Shown: positions 17,158-28,528, counted from the stretch's first letter. The stretch is 64,000 bases of DNA from Variovorax sp. OK212 (GCF_900112425.1 NZ_FOLP01000007.1:248001-312000), one strand, 5' to 3'. Notes: generated by a model from the sequence alone, not told the origin. Program-made: numbers and translations.

Positions 17158-17757
17158 TTAGACGAAGCCCACGGCGCCGAGCACCGCGCCGGCACCGAGC
17201 AGCCAGAGCAGGTGGATGCGCGTGCGCCAGACGACCAGCGCGGCCACGCCGCTGAGCAGCCACAGGTGCCATGCGGGCGCATCGCCGGCATGGTTGCCCG
17301 CCGCCAGCACCCAGCCGGTGGCGATCAGCAGGCCCACCACCACCGGTGCCATGCCCTGCTTGAAGGCGCGCACCCCGCGCCGCGTGCGGTTGCGGTGGCC
17401 CCAGCGCGTGGCGAAGTAGGTGAGGGTGGTGCTGGGCAGCATGATGCCCACCATGGTGACCAGCAGGCCGAAGAGCCCGAGCAGCCAGGCGCCCGGCCCG
17501 GCGCCGATGCCGCCGCCCGCGTTGAGCCCGACGTTCCAGCCCATCAGTGCCACGAACAGCACGTTGGGCCCCGGCGCGGCCTGCGCAATGGCTACCGAGG
17601 AACTGAACTGCGCGTCGGTGAGCCAGCCGTGCTGGGCGACCAGGTAGCGGTGCATGTCGGGCACCGTGGTGATGGCGCCGCTGATCGACAGCAGCGACAG
17701 CAGCATGTACTGCCCGAGCAGGGCCAGCCAGTCGTGCCATTGCATCGCGATGGTCAT
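17158..17757 (-). CDS. chrA: Chromate transporter, second half (short-chain CHR)
   Basis: This 199-residue membrane protein has about six helices and carries one CHR domain. The motif APGPNVLFVALMGWNVG sits in the first half, and the FSS-AIAQAAPGPN block is the usual chromate transporter signature. It overlaps the preceding partner by 4 nt (ATGA). Short-chain CHR proteins work as obligate heterodimers made of two such genes. In the family this exports chromate by proton antiport. Confidence 0.88.
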   Translation of the reverse strand: MTIAMQWHDWLALLGQYMLLSLLSISGAITTVPDMHRYLVAQHGWLTDAQFSSSVAIAQAAPGPNVLFVALMGWNVGLNAGGGIGAGPGAWLLGLFGLLVTMVGIMLPSTTLTYFATRWGHRNRTRRGVRAFKQGMAPVVVGLLIATGWVLAAGNHAGDAPAWHLWLLSGVAALVVWRTRIHLLWLLGAGAVLGAVGFV

Positions 17758-18431
17758 GCGGGAATCCTCTTCCAGGTCCAAGCGCAGGCGACGCCGCCGA
17801 CCACCAGCAGCACCCAGCCCAGCGGTATCTTGAACACCGCGATGGCCAGGAACACCAGCGCCATGAAGACCAGGCAGGTGGCAAAGCCCAGCGGGTGCTT
17901 GCGCAGTTGCGGCACCAGCTTGATGCCGGTCGCGGCAATCAGCCCGCCCGATACGGCGCCCATGCCGCGTAGCGCGGCGGCCACCTGCGGGTTGCCCGCG
18001 TAGTGGGCGTAGAGCACGGCCAGCGCCAGGATCACCACCAGCGGAACGGTCAGCATGCCCGCCACCGCGGCCACCGCGCCGCGCAGGCCGAAGTAGCGGT
18101 CGCCGATCATCAGGGCCAGGTTGATCACGTTGGGCCCGGGCATGACCTGGGCCACGGCCCAGTCTTCGAGGAACTGCTCGGGGGTGAGCCATTTCTTCTT
18201 CTCGACCATCTCGCGCTGGACGATGGCGAGGACCCCGCCGAAGCCCTGCAGTGCCAGAAAGGTGAACGAGACGAACAGGTCGCGCGGCGACTGCGGGTGC
18301 GCAACGGCAGGCGCGTCGGGAGCACTGGACGCAGCAGGCGCGGCAGCCGCAGCGGTTGCCGCGGGCGCGGCAGGTGCATCGGGCGGCTGGGACGGCGCCG
18401 CCGCGCCGGTGGCAGGGGGAGACGGGTGCAT
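17754..18431 (-). CDS. chrA: Chromate transporter, first half (short-chain CHR)
   Basis: This is a 225-residue protein. The first ~45 residues are Ala/Pro-rich, low-complexity and probably disordered. The CHR domain follows: FVSFTFLALQGFGGVLAIVQREMVEKKKWLTPEQFLEDWAVAQVMPGPNVINLALMIG has the conserved GGVxA and PGPN motifs. It is translationally coupled to the second half. No chrB-like sensor gene is nearby. Confidence 0.88.
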   Translation of the reverse strand: MHPSPPATGAAAPSQPPDAPAAPAATAAAAAPAASSAPDAPAVAHPQSPRDLFVSFTFLALQGFGGVLAIVQREMVEKKKWLTPEQFLEDWAVAQVMPGPNVINLALMIGDRYFGLRGAVAAVAGMLTVPLVVILALAVLYAHYAGNPQVAAALRGMGAVSGGLIAATGIKLVPQLRKHPLGFATCLVFMALVFLAIAVFKIPLGWVLLVVGGVACAWTWKRIPA

Positions 18432-18533
18432 GTGATGCGATTATCGTAGGCAGGCCTGCAACGTGCCGGGCGCCGCGCTGACAAGATGCGGCCCGGCCCC
18501 GCACCGACACTTCAGCACAGGGAACACTTCAGC

Positions 18534-19457
18534 ATGCTCTTGAAACTGCGCGCACTCTTCGACCTCTGCCAAAGGGCCTTCAACTCCTGGTCGAACGACT
18601 ACGCGCCGAGCATGGGCGCGGCGCTGGCCTACTACACGGTGTTCTCGATCGCGCCGCTGCTGCTGATCGTGATCGCGGTGGCGGGCCTGGTGTTCGGCCA
18701 GGAGGCCGCGCGCGGCGAGATCTTCGCGCAGCTCTCGGGCCTCATGGGCGACCAGGGGGCGGCGGCGGTGCAGGGCATGCTGCAGGCCGTGAACAAGCCG
18801 GCCGAGGGCATCGTGGCCACGGTGGTCGGCATCGGGCTGCTGGTGGTGGGCGCCACCACCGTCTTCGGCGAGCTGCAGGACGCGCTCGACCGCATCTGGC
18901 GCGCGCCCGCGCGCATCAAGAACAAGGGCCTGTTCAACATGCTGCGGGTGCGCCTGCTGTCGTTCAGCATGATCATGGGCATCGGCTTCCTGCTGATGGT
19001 GTCGCTGGTGGCCAGCGCGGCGCTGGCGGCGCTGGGCAAGTGGTGGTCGCCGATGTTCGGCGCCTGGGAGACCACGGCGCAGGTGGTGAACTTCGTCTTC
19101 AGCTTCGCGATGGTCACCGTGATCTTCGCGATGATCTACAAGATCATGCCGCGCGCCAGGGTGCAGTGGCGCGACGTGTGGGTGGGCGCGGCGGTGACGG
19201 CGCTGCTGTTCACCGTGGGCAAGCACCTCATCGGGCTGTACATCGGCAAGAGCAGCGTGGCCTCGGGCTACGGCGCGGCGGGCTCGCTGGTGGTGGTGCT
19301 GGTGTGGGTCTACTACTCGGCGCAGATCTTCCTGCTGGGGGCCGAGTTCACCTGGGTCTATGCGCGCACCTACGGTTCCATGAAGGACACGAAAGGCATC
19401 GCCGACCTGAACCCCTCGCCGACGCGCGAGGTGCCACTGCCGGAGAACGACAGCTGA
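18534..19457 (+). CDS. YihY/BrkB family inner-membrane protein
   Basis: This 307-residue protein has six to seven predicted helices. Family hallmarks are ALAYYTVFSIAPLLLIVIAVAGLVFG (about residues 32-57), the RIWRAPAR segment, KIMPRARVQWRDVWVGAAVTALLF (about residues 203-226) and SSVASGYGAAGSLVVVLVWVYYSAQIFLLGAEFTWVY. The old name tRNA-processing RNase BN is wrong for this family, whose function is unknown. I chose the ATG at 18534. A start at 18486 would add 16 residues. Confidence 0.9.
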   Translation: MLLKLRALFDLCQRAFNSWSNDYAPSMGAALAYYTVFSIAPLLLIVIAVAGLVFGQEAARGEIFAQLSGLMGDQGAAAVQGMLQAVNKPAEGIVATVVGIGLLVVGATTVFGELQDALDRIWRAPARIKNKGLFNMLRVRLLSFSMIMGIGFLLMVSLVASAALAALGKWWSPMFGAWETTAQVVNFVFSFAMVTVIFAMIYKIMPRARVQWRDVWVGAAVTALLFTVGKHLIGLYIGKSSVASGYGAAGSLVVVLVWVYYSAQIFLLGAEFTWVYARTYGSMKDTKGIADLNPSPTREVPLPENDS

Positions 19458-19493
19458 GCGCCGGGGCCGGCCGAGCGGCTGGCGGCGAAACCG

Positions 19494-20045
19494 TCAGCCC
19501 GTGAAGCCGCCGTCGTCGAGGTACTTCTGTTCCTCGGCGCTCGATTCGCGCCCCAGCAGCGTGTTGCGGTGCGGAAAGCGCCCGAAGCGCGCCACGAGGT
19601 CGCGGTGCATCACGGCAAAGCGCTGCGTGTTGGCGTCCACCGCCGCATTGAGCGCCACCGAGCGTTCCTGCTCGGCCAGCACCTCCGAGTGCATGAAGGG
19701 CATGTAGAAGAAGGGGCGCAGCACCGCTTCCAGCTGCCGGTCGAAGCCCGCCTCGACGGCCTGCTTCGCCACCGCGAGCGCCTTGCCGTCGGTGGCCAGC
19801 ATGTGCGGGTTGTTGCGCCAGGCGTTGCGCGGGAACTGGTCGAGCAGCACCAAGAGGGCGAGCGTGCCTTCGGCGTCGGCCAGCCAGTGGTCGAGTTCAC
19901 CGCGGGCGGCCGCCTGGTGGGCCTGCGCGAAGCGGGCGATGAAGTCGGCGTCGAAGGAGTCGTTCTTGGCGAACCAGCGCTTGGGGCCGGCCTGGCGCCA
20001 GAAATCGACGACGTCGCGGGCCGACGCAAGTGCTTGGGAGGTCAT
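19494..20045 (-). CDS. DUF924 family protein
   Basis: This all-helical protein of 183 residues has DVVDFWRQAGPKRWFAKNDSFDADFIARF at the start and LLVLLDQFPRNAWRNNPHMLATD in the middle. The FFYMPFMHSE and RFGRFPHRNTLLGR segments follow. All are standard DUF924 motifs with a TPR-like fold. The function is unknown. The ATG at 20045 was preferred because GGAAGAG lies upstream at proper spacing. A start 7 codons earlier is possible. Confidence 0.9.
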   Translation of the reverse strand: MTSQALASARDVVDFWRQAGPKRWFAKNDSFDADFIARFAQAHQAAARGELDHWLADAEGTLALLVLLDQFPRNAWRNNPHMLATDGKALAVAKQAVEAGFDRQLEAVLRPFFYMPFMHSEVLAEQERSVALNAAVDANTQRFAVMHRDLVARFGRFPHRNTLLGRESSAEEQKYLDDGGFTG

Positions 20046-20174
20046 CGGCGCATTCTCTTCCAGCACGCGTTTTCACCCATGCCCGAGGGCCGAAGTCGGG
20101 GCGATGGCCGACAAGACAACTCTCGCCGCGCTGCCTATGCTGTGGACGCTTCCACAACTCAGGAGATCAAGCTC

Positions 20175-20624
20175 ATGACCAAATATGGCACTTTTTTGCG
20201 CGCAGCCCTCATCACCGGGGTGGCCAGTGCCGCGCTGGTCGGCTGCGGAATGATGTCGAAGTCGAACGTCGCCACCTTCAGCGGCGCGATGAACGCGGCC
20301 AGCGAAGTCCCGCCGAACATGACGCGCGGCAGCGGCATGGCCGAAGCCTGGTTGAACCGCGACACCAACGTGCTGAAGTACAAGATCACCTACACCGGCC
20401 TGAGTGGCCCGGCCACCATGGCGCACTTCCACGGCCCCGCGGCCGCGGGCGCCAATGCCGGCGTGGTGCTGCCCTTCGCCAACCCGGCGAGCCCGATCGA
20501 AGGCCAGGCCACGCTCACGCCGGCGCAGGCCGCCGACCTGTCCGCGGGCAAGTGGTACGCCAACGTGCACACGGCCGCCAACCCCGGCGGCGAGATCCGC
20601 GGACAGATGCTGCCGAAGATGTGA
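20175..20624 (+). CDS. CHRD domain lipoprotein
   Basis: This is a 149-residue secreted protein. The signal peptide ends in a lipobox LVGCG (Cys at about residue 24), so it is likely lipidated. The rest is one CHRD (chordin) domain: FSGAMNAASEVPPN, YTGLSGPATMAHFHGPA, then TLTPAQAADLSAGKWYANVHTAANPGGEIRGQ. CHRD proteins occur in bacterial envelopes with no fixed function. SD AGGAGA precedes the ATG. Confidence 0.9.
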   Translation: MTKYGTFLRAALITGVASAALVGCGMMSKSNVATFSGAMNAASEVPPNMTRGSGMAEAWLNRDTNVLKYKITYTGLSGPATMAHFHGPAAAGANAGVVLPFANPASPIEGQATLTPAQAADLSAGKWYANVHTAANPGGEIRGQMLPKM

Positions 20625-20640
20625 CCACGGTGTGACCTTG

Positions 20641-20674
20641 TACCGGGAGCCCGCGCGGTTGCGGGTGCCCGGTA
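20641..20674. terminator. Long hairpin after the CHRD gene
   Basis: TACCGGGAGCCCGC (20641-20654) pairs with GCGGGTGCCCGGTA (20661-20674), with two mismatched positions and a 6-nt loop. It starts 17 nt after the stop codon. There is no T-run, so it may be a factor-assisted terminator or an mRNA-stabilising hairpin rather than a classic intrinsic terminator. Confidence 0.5.
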
Positions 20675-20721
20675 ATTCCCTGGTCAGGTTGGATGTCGCA
20701 CGGCTGGTGTCAAATGAACGC

Positions 20722-21927
20722 ATGACGACACCTTCGAAGAAGAAACCCCGTGCCGCCGCCCAACCCCTCAACCCTTTTGCTTCGCGACGCGAAGACATGC
20801 GCAGTGCCCGCAAGGCACTGGTGCTGCAGGGTGGAGGCGCGCTTGGCGCTTACCAGGCCGGCGTGTATGCCGCACTCAGCGAGACCGAGCTCGAGCCGCA
20901 CTGGATTGCCGGTGTGTCCATCGGTGCCATCAACGCGGCATTGATCGCGGGCAACGCGCGCGAGCACCGGGTCGACCGGCTGCGCGAGTTCTGGCACCTG
21001 GTGTCTTCCGGTCCATCGCAGCGCCTGCCTTCCTGGATGGGCGACCGCGCCACGCAGAACCAGTACAGCGCGACGATGGCCTCTCTGGTGGGCATTCCGG
21101 GCTTCTTCGAACCGCGTTACTCGCCGGCCTTTCTCATGGGCGGCGCCGCGCCGCTGCTGAGCTACTACGACACCTCGGCGCTGAAGGCCACGCTTGAACG
21201 GCTCGTGGACTTCGACCGCATCAACGCGTGCGAGGCCCGCTTCAGCGTGGGCGCGGTGAACGTGCGCACCGGCAACTCGGTGTACTTCGACAACACGCGC
21301 CAGCGCATCGGCCCCGAGCACATCATGGCCAGCGGCGCGCTGCCGCCGGGCTTCGCGCCCATCAGCATCGACGGCGACGACTACTGGGACGGCGGCATCG
21401 TGTCGAACACGCCGCTGCAGTACGTGCTGGACATGCACCCGCGCAACGAGCCGCTGGTGGTGCTGCAGGTCGACCTGTTCAACGCGCGCGGCGAAATGCC
21501 GCGCACCATGGCGGGCGTGCTGGAGCGGCAGAAGGACATCACCTACTCGAGTCGCACCCGCGCGAACACCGACGCCCTGGCCGCCAACATGAACCTGCAG
21601 CAGGCCATTGCCGACCTCATCACCAAGCTGCCGGCCAGCCTGCGCAACGACCCGAGCGTGCTCGCGGTGCAATCGCAGCTCACGCACGAGCCCATCGACA
21701 TCTTTCACCTGATCTACCGCGACAAGCCCTATGAACTCGAATCGAAAGACTACGAGTTCTCGCGCGCCGCGGTGGAAGAGCACTGGGACTCGGGCGCGCG
21801 CGACATGCGCGTGACGCTCGCGCATCCGGAGACGCTGCGCGCCGATGCCACCGTGAACGGCGTGACCACCTTCGACCTTGGCGAGCATGGCTCGGGGCGC
21901 GTCAAGCGGCCGGGGCTGTCCCGGTAG
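20722..21927 (+). CDS. Patatin-like phospholipase
   Basis: This 401-residue serine lipase has the oxyanion loop LVLQGGGALGAYQAGVYAAL (about residues 33-52) and the nucleophile motif GVSIGAINAAL with Ser in GxSxG (about residue 70). The catalytic Asp is in WDGGIVSNTPLQYV (about residue 232). The C-terminal ~150 residues fit the DUF3734 extension common in this group. With the next two genes it forms a cluster often seen in PHB-storing Burkholderiales. A role in lipid or polyhydroxybutyrate turnover is inference. Confidence 0.9.
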   Translation: MTTPSKKKPRAAAQPLNPFASRREDMRSARKALVLQGGGALGAYQAGVYAALSETELEPHWIAGVSIGAINAALIAGNAREHRVDRLREFWHLVSSGPSQRLPSWMGDRATQNQYSATMASLVGIPGFFEPRYSPAFLMGGAAPLLSYYDTSALKATLERLVDFDRINACEARFSVGAVNVRTGNSVYFDNTRQRIGPEHIMASGALPPGFAPISIDGDDYWDGGIVSNTPLQYVLDMHPRNEPLVVLQVDLFNARGEMPRTMAGVLERQKDITYSSRTRANTDALAANMNLQQAIADLITKLPASLRNDPSVLAVQSQLTHEPIDIFHLIYRDKPYELESKDYEFSRAAVEEHWDSGARDMRVTLAHPETLRADATVNGVTTFDLGEHGSGRVKRPGLSR

Positions 21928-21996
21928 CCGGGGATTCAGCTTCGACTAAGAAACCAGCGCCAGACTGGGTCGTCACTTCAACAGGAGGAAATGTTC

Positions 21997-22746
21997 ATGA
22001 ACATTGAAGATGTGCGCCGAACGGCATTCGCGATGCCGCTGACCAGTCCCGCGTTTCCGCCCGGCCCGTACCGGTTCGTGCGGCGCGAATTTCTCATCGT
22101 CACCTACCGCACCGACATGGACGCCCTGCGCGCCGTGGTGCCCGAGCCGCTCGAAGTCGTCGAGCCGCTCGTGAAGTACGAATTCATCCGCATGCCCGAC
22201 TCCACCGGCTTCGGCGACTACACCGAGTCGGGCCAGGTCATTCCGGTGCAGCTGCGCACCGCCAAGGGCGTGGAGAAGGGCGCGTACGTGCACGCGATGT
22301 ACCTCAACGACCATCCACCCATTGCCGGCGGGCGCGAGCTCTGGGGCTTTCCGAAGAAGCTGGCCTCGCCGGTGCTCGACTACGAGACCGACGTGGTGGT
22401 CGGCACGCTCGACTACGGCAAGGTGCGCGTGGCCAAGGCCACCATGGGCTTCAAGCACCGCGCGCTCGACCCCGAGCCCATCCTCGCGGGCATCGCGCAG
22501 GCCAACTTCCTGCTGAAGATCATTCCGCACGTCGACGGCACGGCGCGCATCTGCGAGCTGGTGCGCTATCACATGGTCGACGTGACGCTGCATGGCGCGT
22601 GGGGCGGACCGGCATCGCTCGAGCTGCATCCGCATGCGCTGGCGCCGGTGGCCGACCTGCCGGTGCTGAAGGTCGAATCGGCGGTGCACTACATCGCCGA
22701 CATGACGCTGGCGCTGGGCACCGTCGAGCACGACTACCTCGCCTGA
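21997..22746 (+). CDS. adc: Acetoacetate decarboxylase
   Basis: This 249-residue enzyme converts acetoacetate to acetone and CO2. The Schiff-base lysine lies in RELWGFPKKLASP (about residue 120, next to a second Lys that lowers its pKa). Other conserved blocks are VVPEPLEV and YTESGQVIPVQ. I chose the ATG at 21997 because AGGAGG sits 8 nt upstream. The ATG at 21991 is only 2 nt from it. It lies between the patatin and the 3-hydroxybutyrate dehydrogenase genes. Confidence 0.93.
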   Translation: MNIEDVRRTAFAMPLTSPAFPPGPYRFVRREFLIVTYRTDMDALRAVVPEPLEVVEPLVKYEFIRMPDSTGFGDYTESGQVIPVQLRTAKGVEKGAYVHAMYLNDHPPIAGGRELWGFPKKLASPVLDYETDVVVGTLDYGKVRVAKATMGFKHRALDPEPILAGIAQANFLLKIIPHVDGTARICELVRYHMVDVTLHGAWGGPASLELHPHALAPVADLPVLKVESAVHYIADMTLALGTVEHDYLA

Positions 22747-22804
22747 TTCCCGCGGCCTCCATTCACCCTGACTTTCACCCAACCCTCACCCAAGGAACAT
22801 CACC

Positions 22805-23587
22805 ATGCAACTCAAGGACAAGGTCGCCTACATCACAGGCTCGGCCAGCGGCATCGGCAAGGAGATCGCCATCCTGTTCGCGCAGGAAGGCGCGAAGATC
22901 ATCATTGCCGACCTGAACAAGGAAGCCGCCGACGCCACCGCGGCCGAGCTCAAGGCCACGGGCGCGCAAGCCATCGGCGTGGCGGTGGACGTGACGAACG
23001 AAGACCAGGTCAATGCCTCGGTGGAAGAGGGCGCCGCGGCCTTCGGCGGCATCGACATCCTGATCAGCAACGCCGGCATCCAGATCGTGCACCCGGTGGA
23101 AGAGTTCAGCTTCGCCGACTGGAAGAAGATGCTCGCCATTCACCTGGACGGCGCCTTCCTCACCACCAAGGCCTGCCTGAAGCACATGTACGCGCAGGGC
23201 CGCGGCGGCAGCGTGATCTACATGGGCTCGGTGCATTCGAAGGAAGCGTCGCTGCTGAAGGCGCCTTACGTGACGGCCAAGCACGGCCTGATCGGGCTGG
23301 CCAAGACCGTGGCCAAGGAAGGCGCCAAGCACGGCGTGCGCGCCAACGTGATCTGCCCGGGCTTCGTGCGCACGCCGCTGGTCGAGAAGCAGATTCCCGA
23401 GCAGGCCAAGACGCTGGGCATCAGCGAAGAGGAAGTCATCAAGAACGTGATGCTGAAGGAAACCGTCGACGGCGAGTTCACCACCACGGAAGACGTGGCG
23501 CGCGTGGCGCTGCTGTTCGCGGGCTTCCCGACGAACGCGCTGACGGGCCAGTCGCTGGTGGTGAGCCACGGCTGGTTCATGCAGTAA
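22805..23587 (+). CDS. bdhA: 3-hydroxybutyrate dehydrogenase
   Basis: This 260-residue SDR interconverts 3-hydroxybutyrate and acetoacetate with NAD. The cofactor loop is TGSASGIGKEIA, NAG is in ISNAGIQIVHPVEEF, and the Ser-Tyr-Lys triad is in IYMGSVHSKEASLLKAPYVTAKHGLIGL. NVICPGFVRTPLVEKQIPEQAK is a hallmark of BdhA. It is the third gene of the ketone-body cluster and lies 58 nt after the decarboxylase. Confidence 0.95.
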   Translation: MQLKDKVAYITGSASGIGKEIAILFAQEGAKIIIADLNKEAADATAAELKATGAQAIGVAVDVTNEDQVNASVEEGAAAFGGIDILISNAGIQIVHPVEEFSFADWKKMLAIHLDGAFLTTKACLKHMYAQGRGGSVIYMGSVHSKEASLLKAPYVTAKHGLIGLAKTVAKEGAKHGVRANVICPGFVRTPLVEKQIPEQAKTLGISEEEVIKNVMLKETVDGEFTTTEDVARVALLFAGFPTNALTGQSLVVSHGWFMQ

Positions 23588-23601
23588 CGGTCTCTGGTTT
23601 T

Positions 23602-23711
23602 TCTCCCTCCCCTCCGGGGGGAGGGCAAGGGTGGGGGCACGACGGCCTCGACCCCACGCGGACGCTCGTTGGGCGCCGCCCCCATCCCAACCTTCCCCCA
23701 AAGGGGGAAGG
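23602..23711. repeat. REP/BIME-like double-hairpin element
   Basis: Two GC-rich hairpins lie in opposite orientation. The left one has CCCTCCCC (23605-23612) pairing with GGGGAGGG (23618-23625). The right one has CCTTCCCCC (23691-23699) pairing perfectly with GGGGGAAGG (23703-23711). Flanking GGGTGGGGGC (left) and GCCCCCATCCC (right) also form inverted arms. It sits between convergent genes. This style of intergenic repeat is frequent in Burkholderiales genomes. Confidence 0.82.
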
Positions 23712-23724
23712 AGCCAGGCGCCGG

Positions 23725-24681
23725 CTACAGCTTCAGCTCCCACGTCTCCCCCACAAGCGACTTGCCGTAGCCCTCGTGCGGCTGCGACTCCATCAGCTTG
23801 AAGCCCCGCTTGGCATAGATGCCGCGCGCGGCCAGCAGGCAGCTGTTGGTCCACAGCACCATCTTCTTGTAGCCCTTCAGGCGCGCGAAGGCGATGCATT
23901 CGTCCACCAGCTTGCCGCCCAGGCCCAGCCCGCGCGCACCGGACGCCAGGATCAGCATGCGCAGCTGCGCCACCGTGGCCGACTTGCGCACCACGAAGAT
24001 CGCGCCGACCCGTTCGCCGTTGAGCTCGGCGATCCAGCAACGCTCCCATTCGGGCTGGAACTTGAGCAGGAACTCGCTCGCAATGCCGGCCACCAGCGCC
24101 TCGAACTGGCTGTTCCAGCCGTATTCGCGCGCATAGATCTCGCCGTGCTGCTGCACCACCCAGCCGATGTCGCCGGGCGCCGGGTCGCGCAGCACCGCGG
24201 CCTGGGGCCTGGCCGGCGGCGCTTCGGGGTCGAGCAGCGACTGCATCGTGCCCATGGCCTGCACCAGCTGCTCGCGCTGCGCCGGCGCGAGCGGGGCGAG
24301 CAGCGCGGCGGCTTCCTCGCGCGATTTCTGTTGCAGCGGCGCAAATGCGGCATGGCCGGATCCGGTCAGGCGCAGCACACTCTGGCGCGCGTCGCGCGGG
24401 TGCGGCTCGCGCGTGAGCCAGCCTTCGGTTTCGAAGCGCCGCAGGATGCGGCTCATGTAGCCCGCGTCGAGCCCGAGGTCGCGCCCGATCTCGCTGGCAA
24501 CCGCCGTCTCGCGGTGCGCCAGCTCGTAGAGCACGCGCACATCGGTCAGCGACATGGGGCTGCCAAGGTAGGGGTCGAGCGCCCCGATGCGGCTCGTGTA
24601 GAAGCGGTTGAACTGCCGGATCGCCTTGACGGCGGCGGGGTCGACGGGGGGCATGGGCGTGAACATGGTTGCCATTGTCAT
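23725..24681 (-). CDS. MarR regulator fused to GNAT acetyltransferase
   Basis: The 318-residue protein has two parts. Residues ~1-140 form a MarR winged helix (YTSRIGALDPYLGSPMSLTDVRVLYELAH, LDAGYMSRILRRFETEGWLTREPHPRDARQ). Residues ~160-318 form a GNAT domain with the acetyl-CoA loop SGARGLGLGGKLVDECIAFA. Such fusions are known, but their ligand and acetyl acceptor are not. I used the ATG at 24681. In-frame ATGs at 24675 and 24666 and a TTG at 24702 are alternatives. Confidence 0.85.
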   Translation of the reverse strand: MTMATMFTPMPPVDPAAVKAIRQFNRFYTSRIGALDPYLGSPMSLTDVRVLYELAHRETAVASEIGRDLGLDAGYMSRILRRFETEGWLTREPHPRDARQSVLRLTGSGHAAFAPLQQKSREEAAALLAPLAPAQREQLVQAMGTMQSLLDPEAPPARPQAAVLRDPAPGDIGWVVQQHGEIYAREYGWNSQFEALVAGIASEFLLKFQPEWERCWIAELNGERVGAIFVVRKSATVAQLRMLILASGARGLGLGGKLVDECIAFARLKGYKKMVLWTNSCLLAARGIYAKRGFKLMESQPHEGYGKSLVGETWELKL

Positions 24682-24689
24682 CAAGTTAT

Positions 24690-24706
24690 TTGACTTTGGC
24701 AATCAA
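24690..24706. promoter_or_regulatory. Imperfect palindrome before the MarR-GNAT gene
   Basis: TTGACTTTGGCAATCAA is a 17-bp imperfect inverted repeat (outer arms TTGA/TCAA) in a short AT-rich patch. It starts 9 bp upstream of the MarR-GNAT start. The size and position suit a MarR autoregulatory operator. The match is modest. Confidence 0.4.
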
Positions 24707-24822
24707 TTGAAGTCCTGCTGCGCGTGCGGTCACAGGATGTTTGTCGCGACAGGGATGGTGGAAAACCCTAAAATCGAGGGTTGCCCACAACGGCGCCGGC
24801 ATGGCGCTGTCAACTCCCACCG

Positions 24823-27246
<2,424 letters not shown>

Positions 27247-27258
27247 GGCCTCGGCACC

Positions 27259-27978
27259 TCAAGAAGCGAACGCCAGCAGGTCCGCTGGCAGCAGCTTGCC
27301 CACCCAGGCGCCCACGGCCGCCATGTGGGCCAGCACCGTCGCCCAGTAAGCCGCCATGAAGCTCGCCTTGCGCACCTTGTGGCGGAACAGCCGCTGCGCC
27401 GCCCAGGCGCCCGGCCATCCTCCGACCAGAGAGAGCATGTGCAGCGTGTTCTCCGGCGTGCGCCAGCGGCCCGCCTCGGCGGCGTTCTTGTCGAAGCCGT
27501 AGGCGAAGAAGGTCAGCAGGCTCAGCAGCAGCAACACGCCGAGCGCGATGGCCGGCAGGCGCGCCGTCCACACGCCGTAGCCGAGCAGGGCGGCATACAC
27601 GGCGAGCAGCAGCACCATCGCTTGCGGGAACGAGGCGTCCCGGCCGCCGCTACCGCCCCCGCGGTTACCGCCGCCACCCCGACTACCGCTCGCGCGAACG
27701 GGCCGCTGGCGAGGCGCCGCGGCAATGCGCCGCTGCCGACGCTGCTGCGGCGCTTCCGCCTGGCGCGCTGCGCCCACGGCCTGCACCGCCACGGCGCGCG
27801 GCCCCTTGCCGCCCACGTGGATCTCCTCGAACGTCAGCTTCATGCCGACCTGCGGCGTGCTGCCGCGGTCGGCGAAGTCGCGCAGGTGCACGAACACGTC
27901 GGCGGAAATCTCCGCGCAGCGGATGAAGCCGAAGCCCCGGTCTTTTTCCCATCGAACGAGCGTGCCCTGGCGTTTCAT
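27259..27978 (-). CDS. Cold-shock domain fused to DUF1294 membrane domain
   Basis: This is a 239-residue protein. Residues ~1-65 are a cold-shock domain (GTLVRWEKDRGFGFIRCAEISADVFVHLRDF, with RNP1-like FGFIR and RNP2-like VFVHL). Residues ~70-115 are an Arg/Gln/Gly-rich linker. Residues ~120-235 are the DUF1294 membrane domain with about four helices and FFAYGFDKNAAEAGRWRTPENTLHMLSLVGGWPGAWAAQRLFRHK. The fusion implies an RNA-binding head tethered to the inner membrane. The function is unproven. Confidence 0.92.
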   Translation of the reverse strand: MKRQGTLVRWEKDRGFGFIRCAEISADVFVHLRDFADRGSTPQVGMKLTFEEIHVGGKGPRAVAVQAVGAARQAEAPQQRRQRRIAAAPRQRPVRASGSRGGGGNRGGGSGGRDASFPQAMVLLLAVYAALLGYGVWTARLPAIALGVLLLLSLLTFFAYGFDKNAAEAGRWRTPENTLHMLSLVGGWPGAWAAQRLFRHKVRKASFMAAYWATVLAHMAAVGAWVGKLLPADLLAFAS

Positions 27979-28010
27979 CGGCGGGATTCTCGCCGCTGGG
28001 CTAGGCTGGG

Positions 28011-28391
28011 CTAGGCGTACTGCATTTCCCCGTTGCCGAACGACCAGTTCTCCTTGGCCACCTCGACGAGGTTGATGAATACGTCCTCGCGCCGGATGCC
28101 CAGCTGGCCGTGCAGGTCGTCGGCCACGCGCCGGTAGAACGCCTTCTTCAGCTCGACCGAGCGCCCGTGGTTCAGCGTGACCTGGAGCATCACCAGGCCC
28201 GGCGAATACGCGATGCCGAGGTAGCTTGCCGGGCGCACCAGCTCGCGCACGTCGTGCCGCGTGACGATCTGGAACTTGTCGTCTTCCGGCACGTTGATGG
28301 TGTCGCGCATGGCCTGGTACACGAGGTCGCCGATGGCGTGGCCCAGGCTTTCGGGGCTGTCGCTGGAAATGTCGATTCGAACGAGTGGCAT
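28011..28391 (-). CDS. Tautomerase superfamily protein
   Basis: This is a 126-residue protein. Pro2 after the initiator Met (MPLVRIDI) is the catalytic base of the 4-oxalocrotonate tautomerase/MIF superfamily. Two beta-alpha-beta units follow, with VMLQVTLNHGRSVELKKAFYRRVADDL and EDVFINLVEVAKENWSFGNG. The longer size fits the cis-CaaD/MSAD-like group. The substrate is unknown. Confidence 0.85.
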   Translation of the reverse strand: MPLVRIDISSDSPESLGHAIGDLVYQAMRDTINVPEDDKFQIVTRHDVRELVRPASYLGIAYSPGLVMLQVTLNHGRSVELKKAFYRRVADDLHGQLGIRREDVFINLVEVAKENWSFGNGEMQYA

Positions 28392-28528
28392 GGGTGTTCC
28401 TTGGTTTGCTGCAATGGCGCGCCTGCGAAAGATAAGCGACGGGGCGTTCTCGCGCTGGTGCGGCGCAGCAGGCGCGAGCCGACCGACCGGCACCACGGGC
28501 AGGGCGCTCCGTTGTATCGTGTGGTCCC

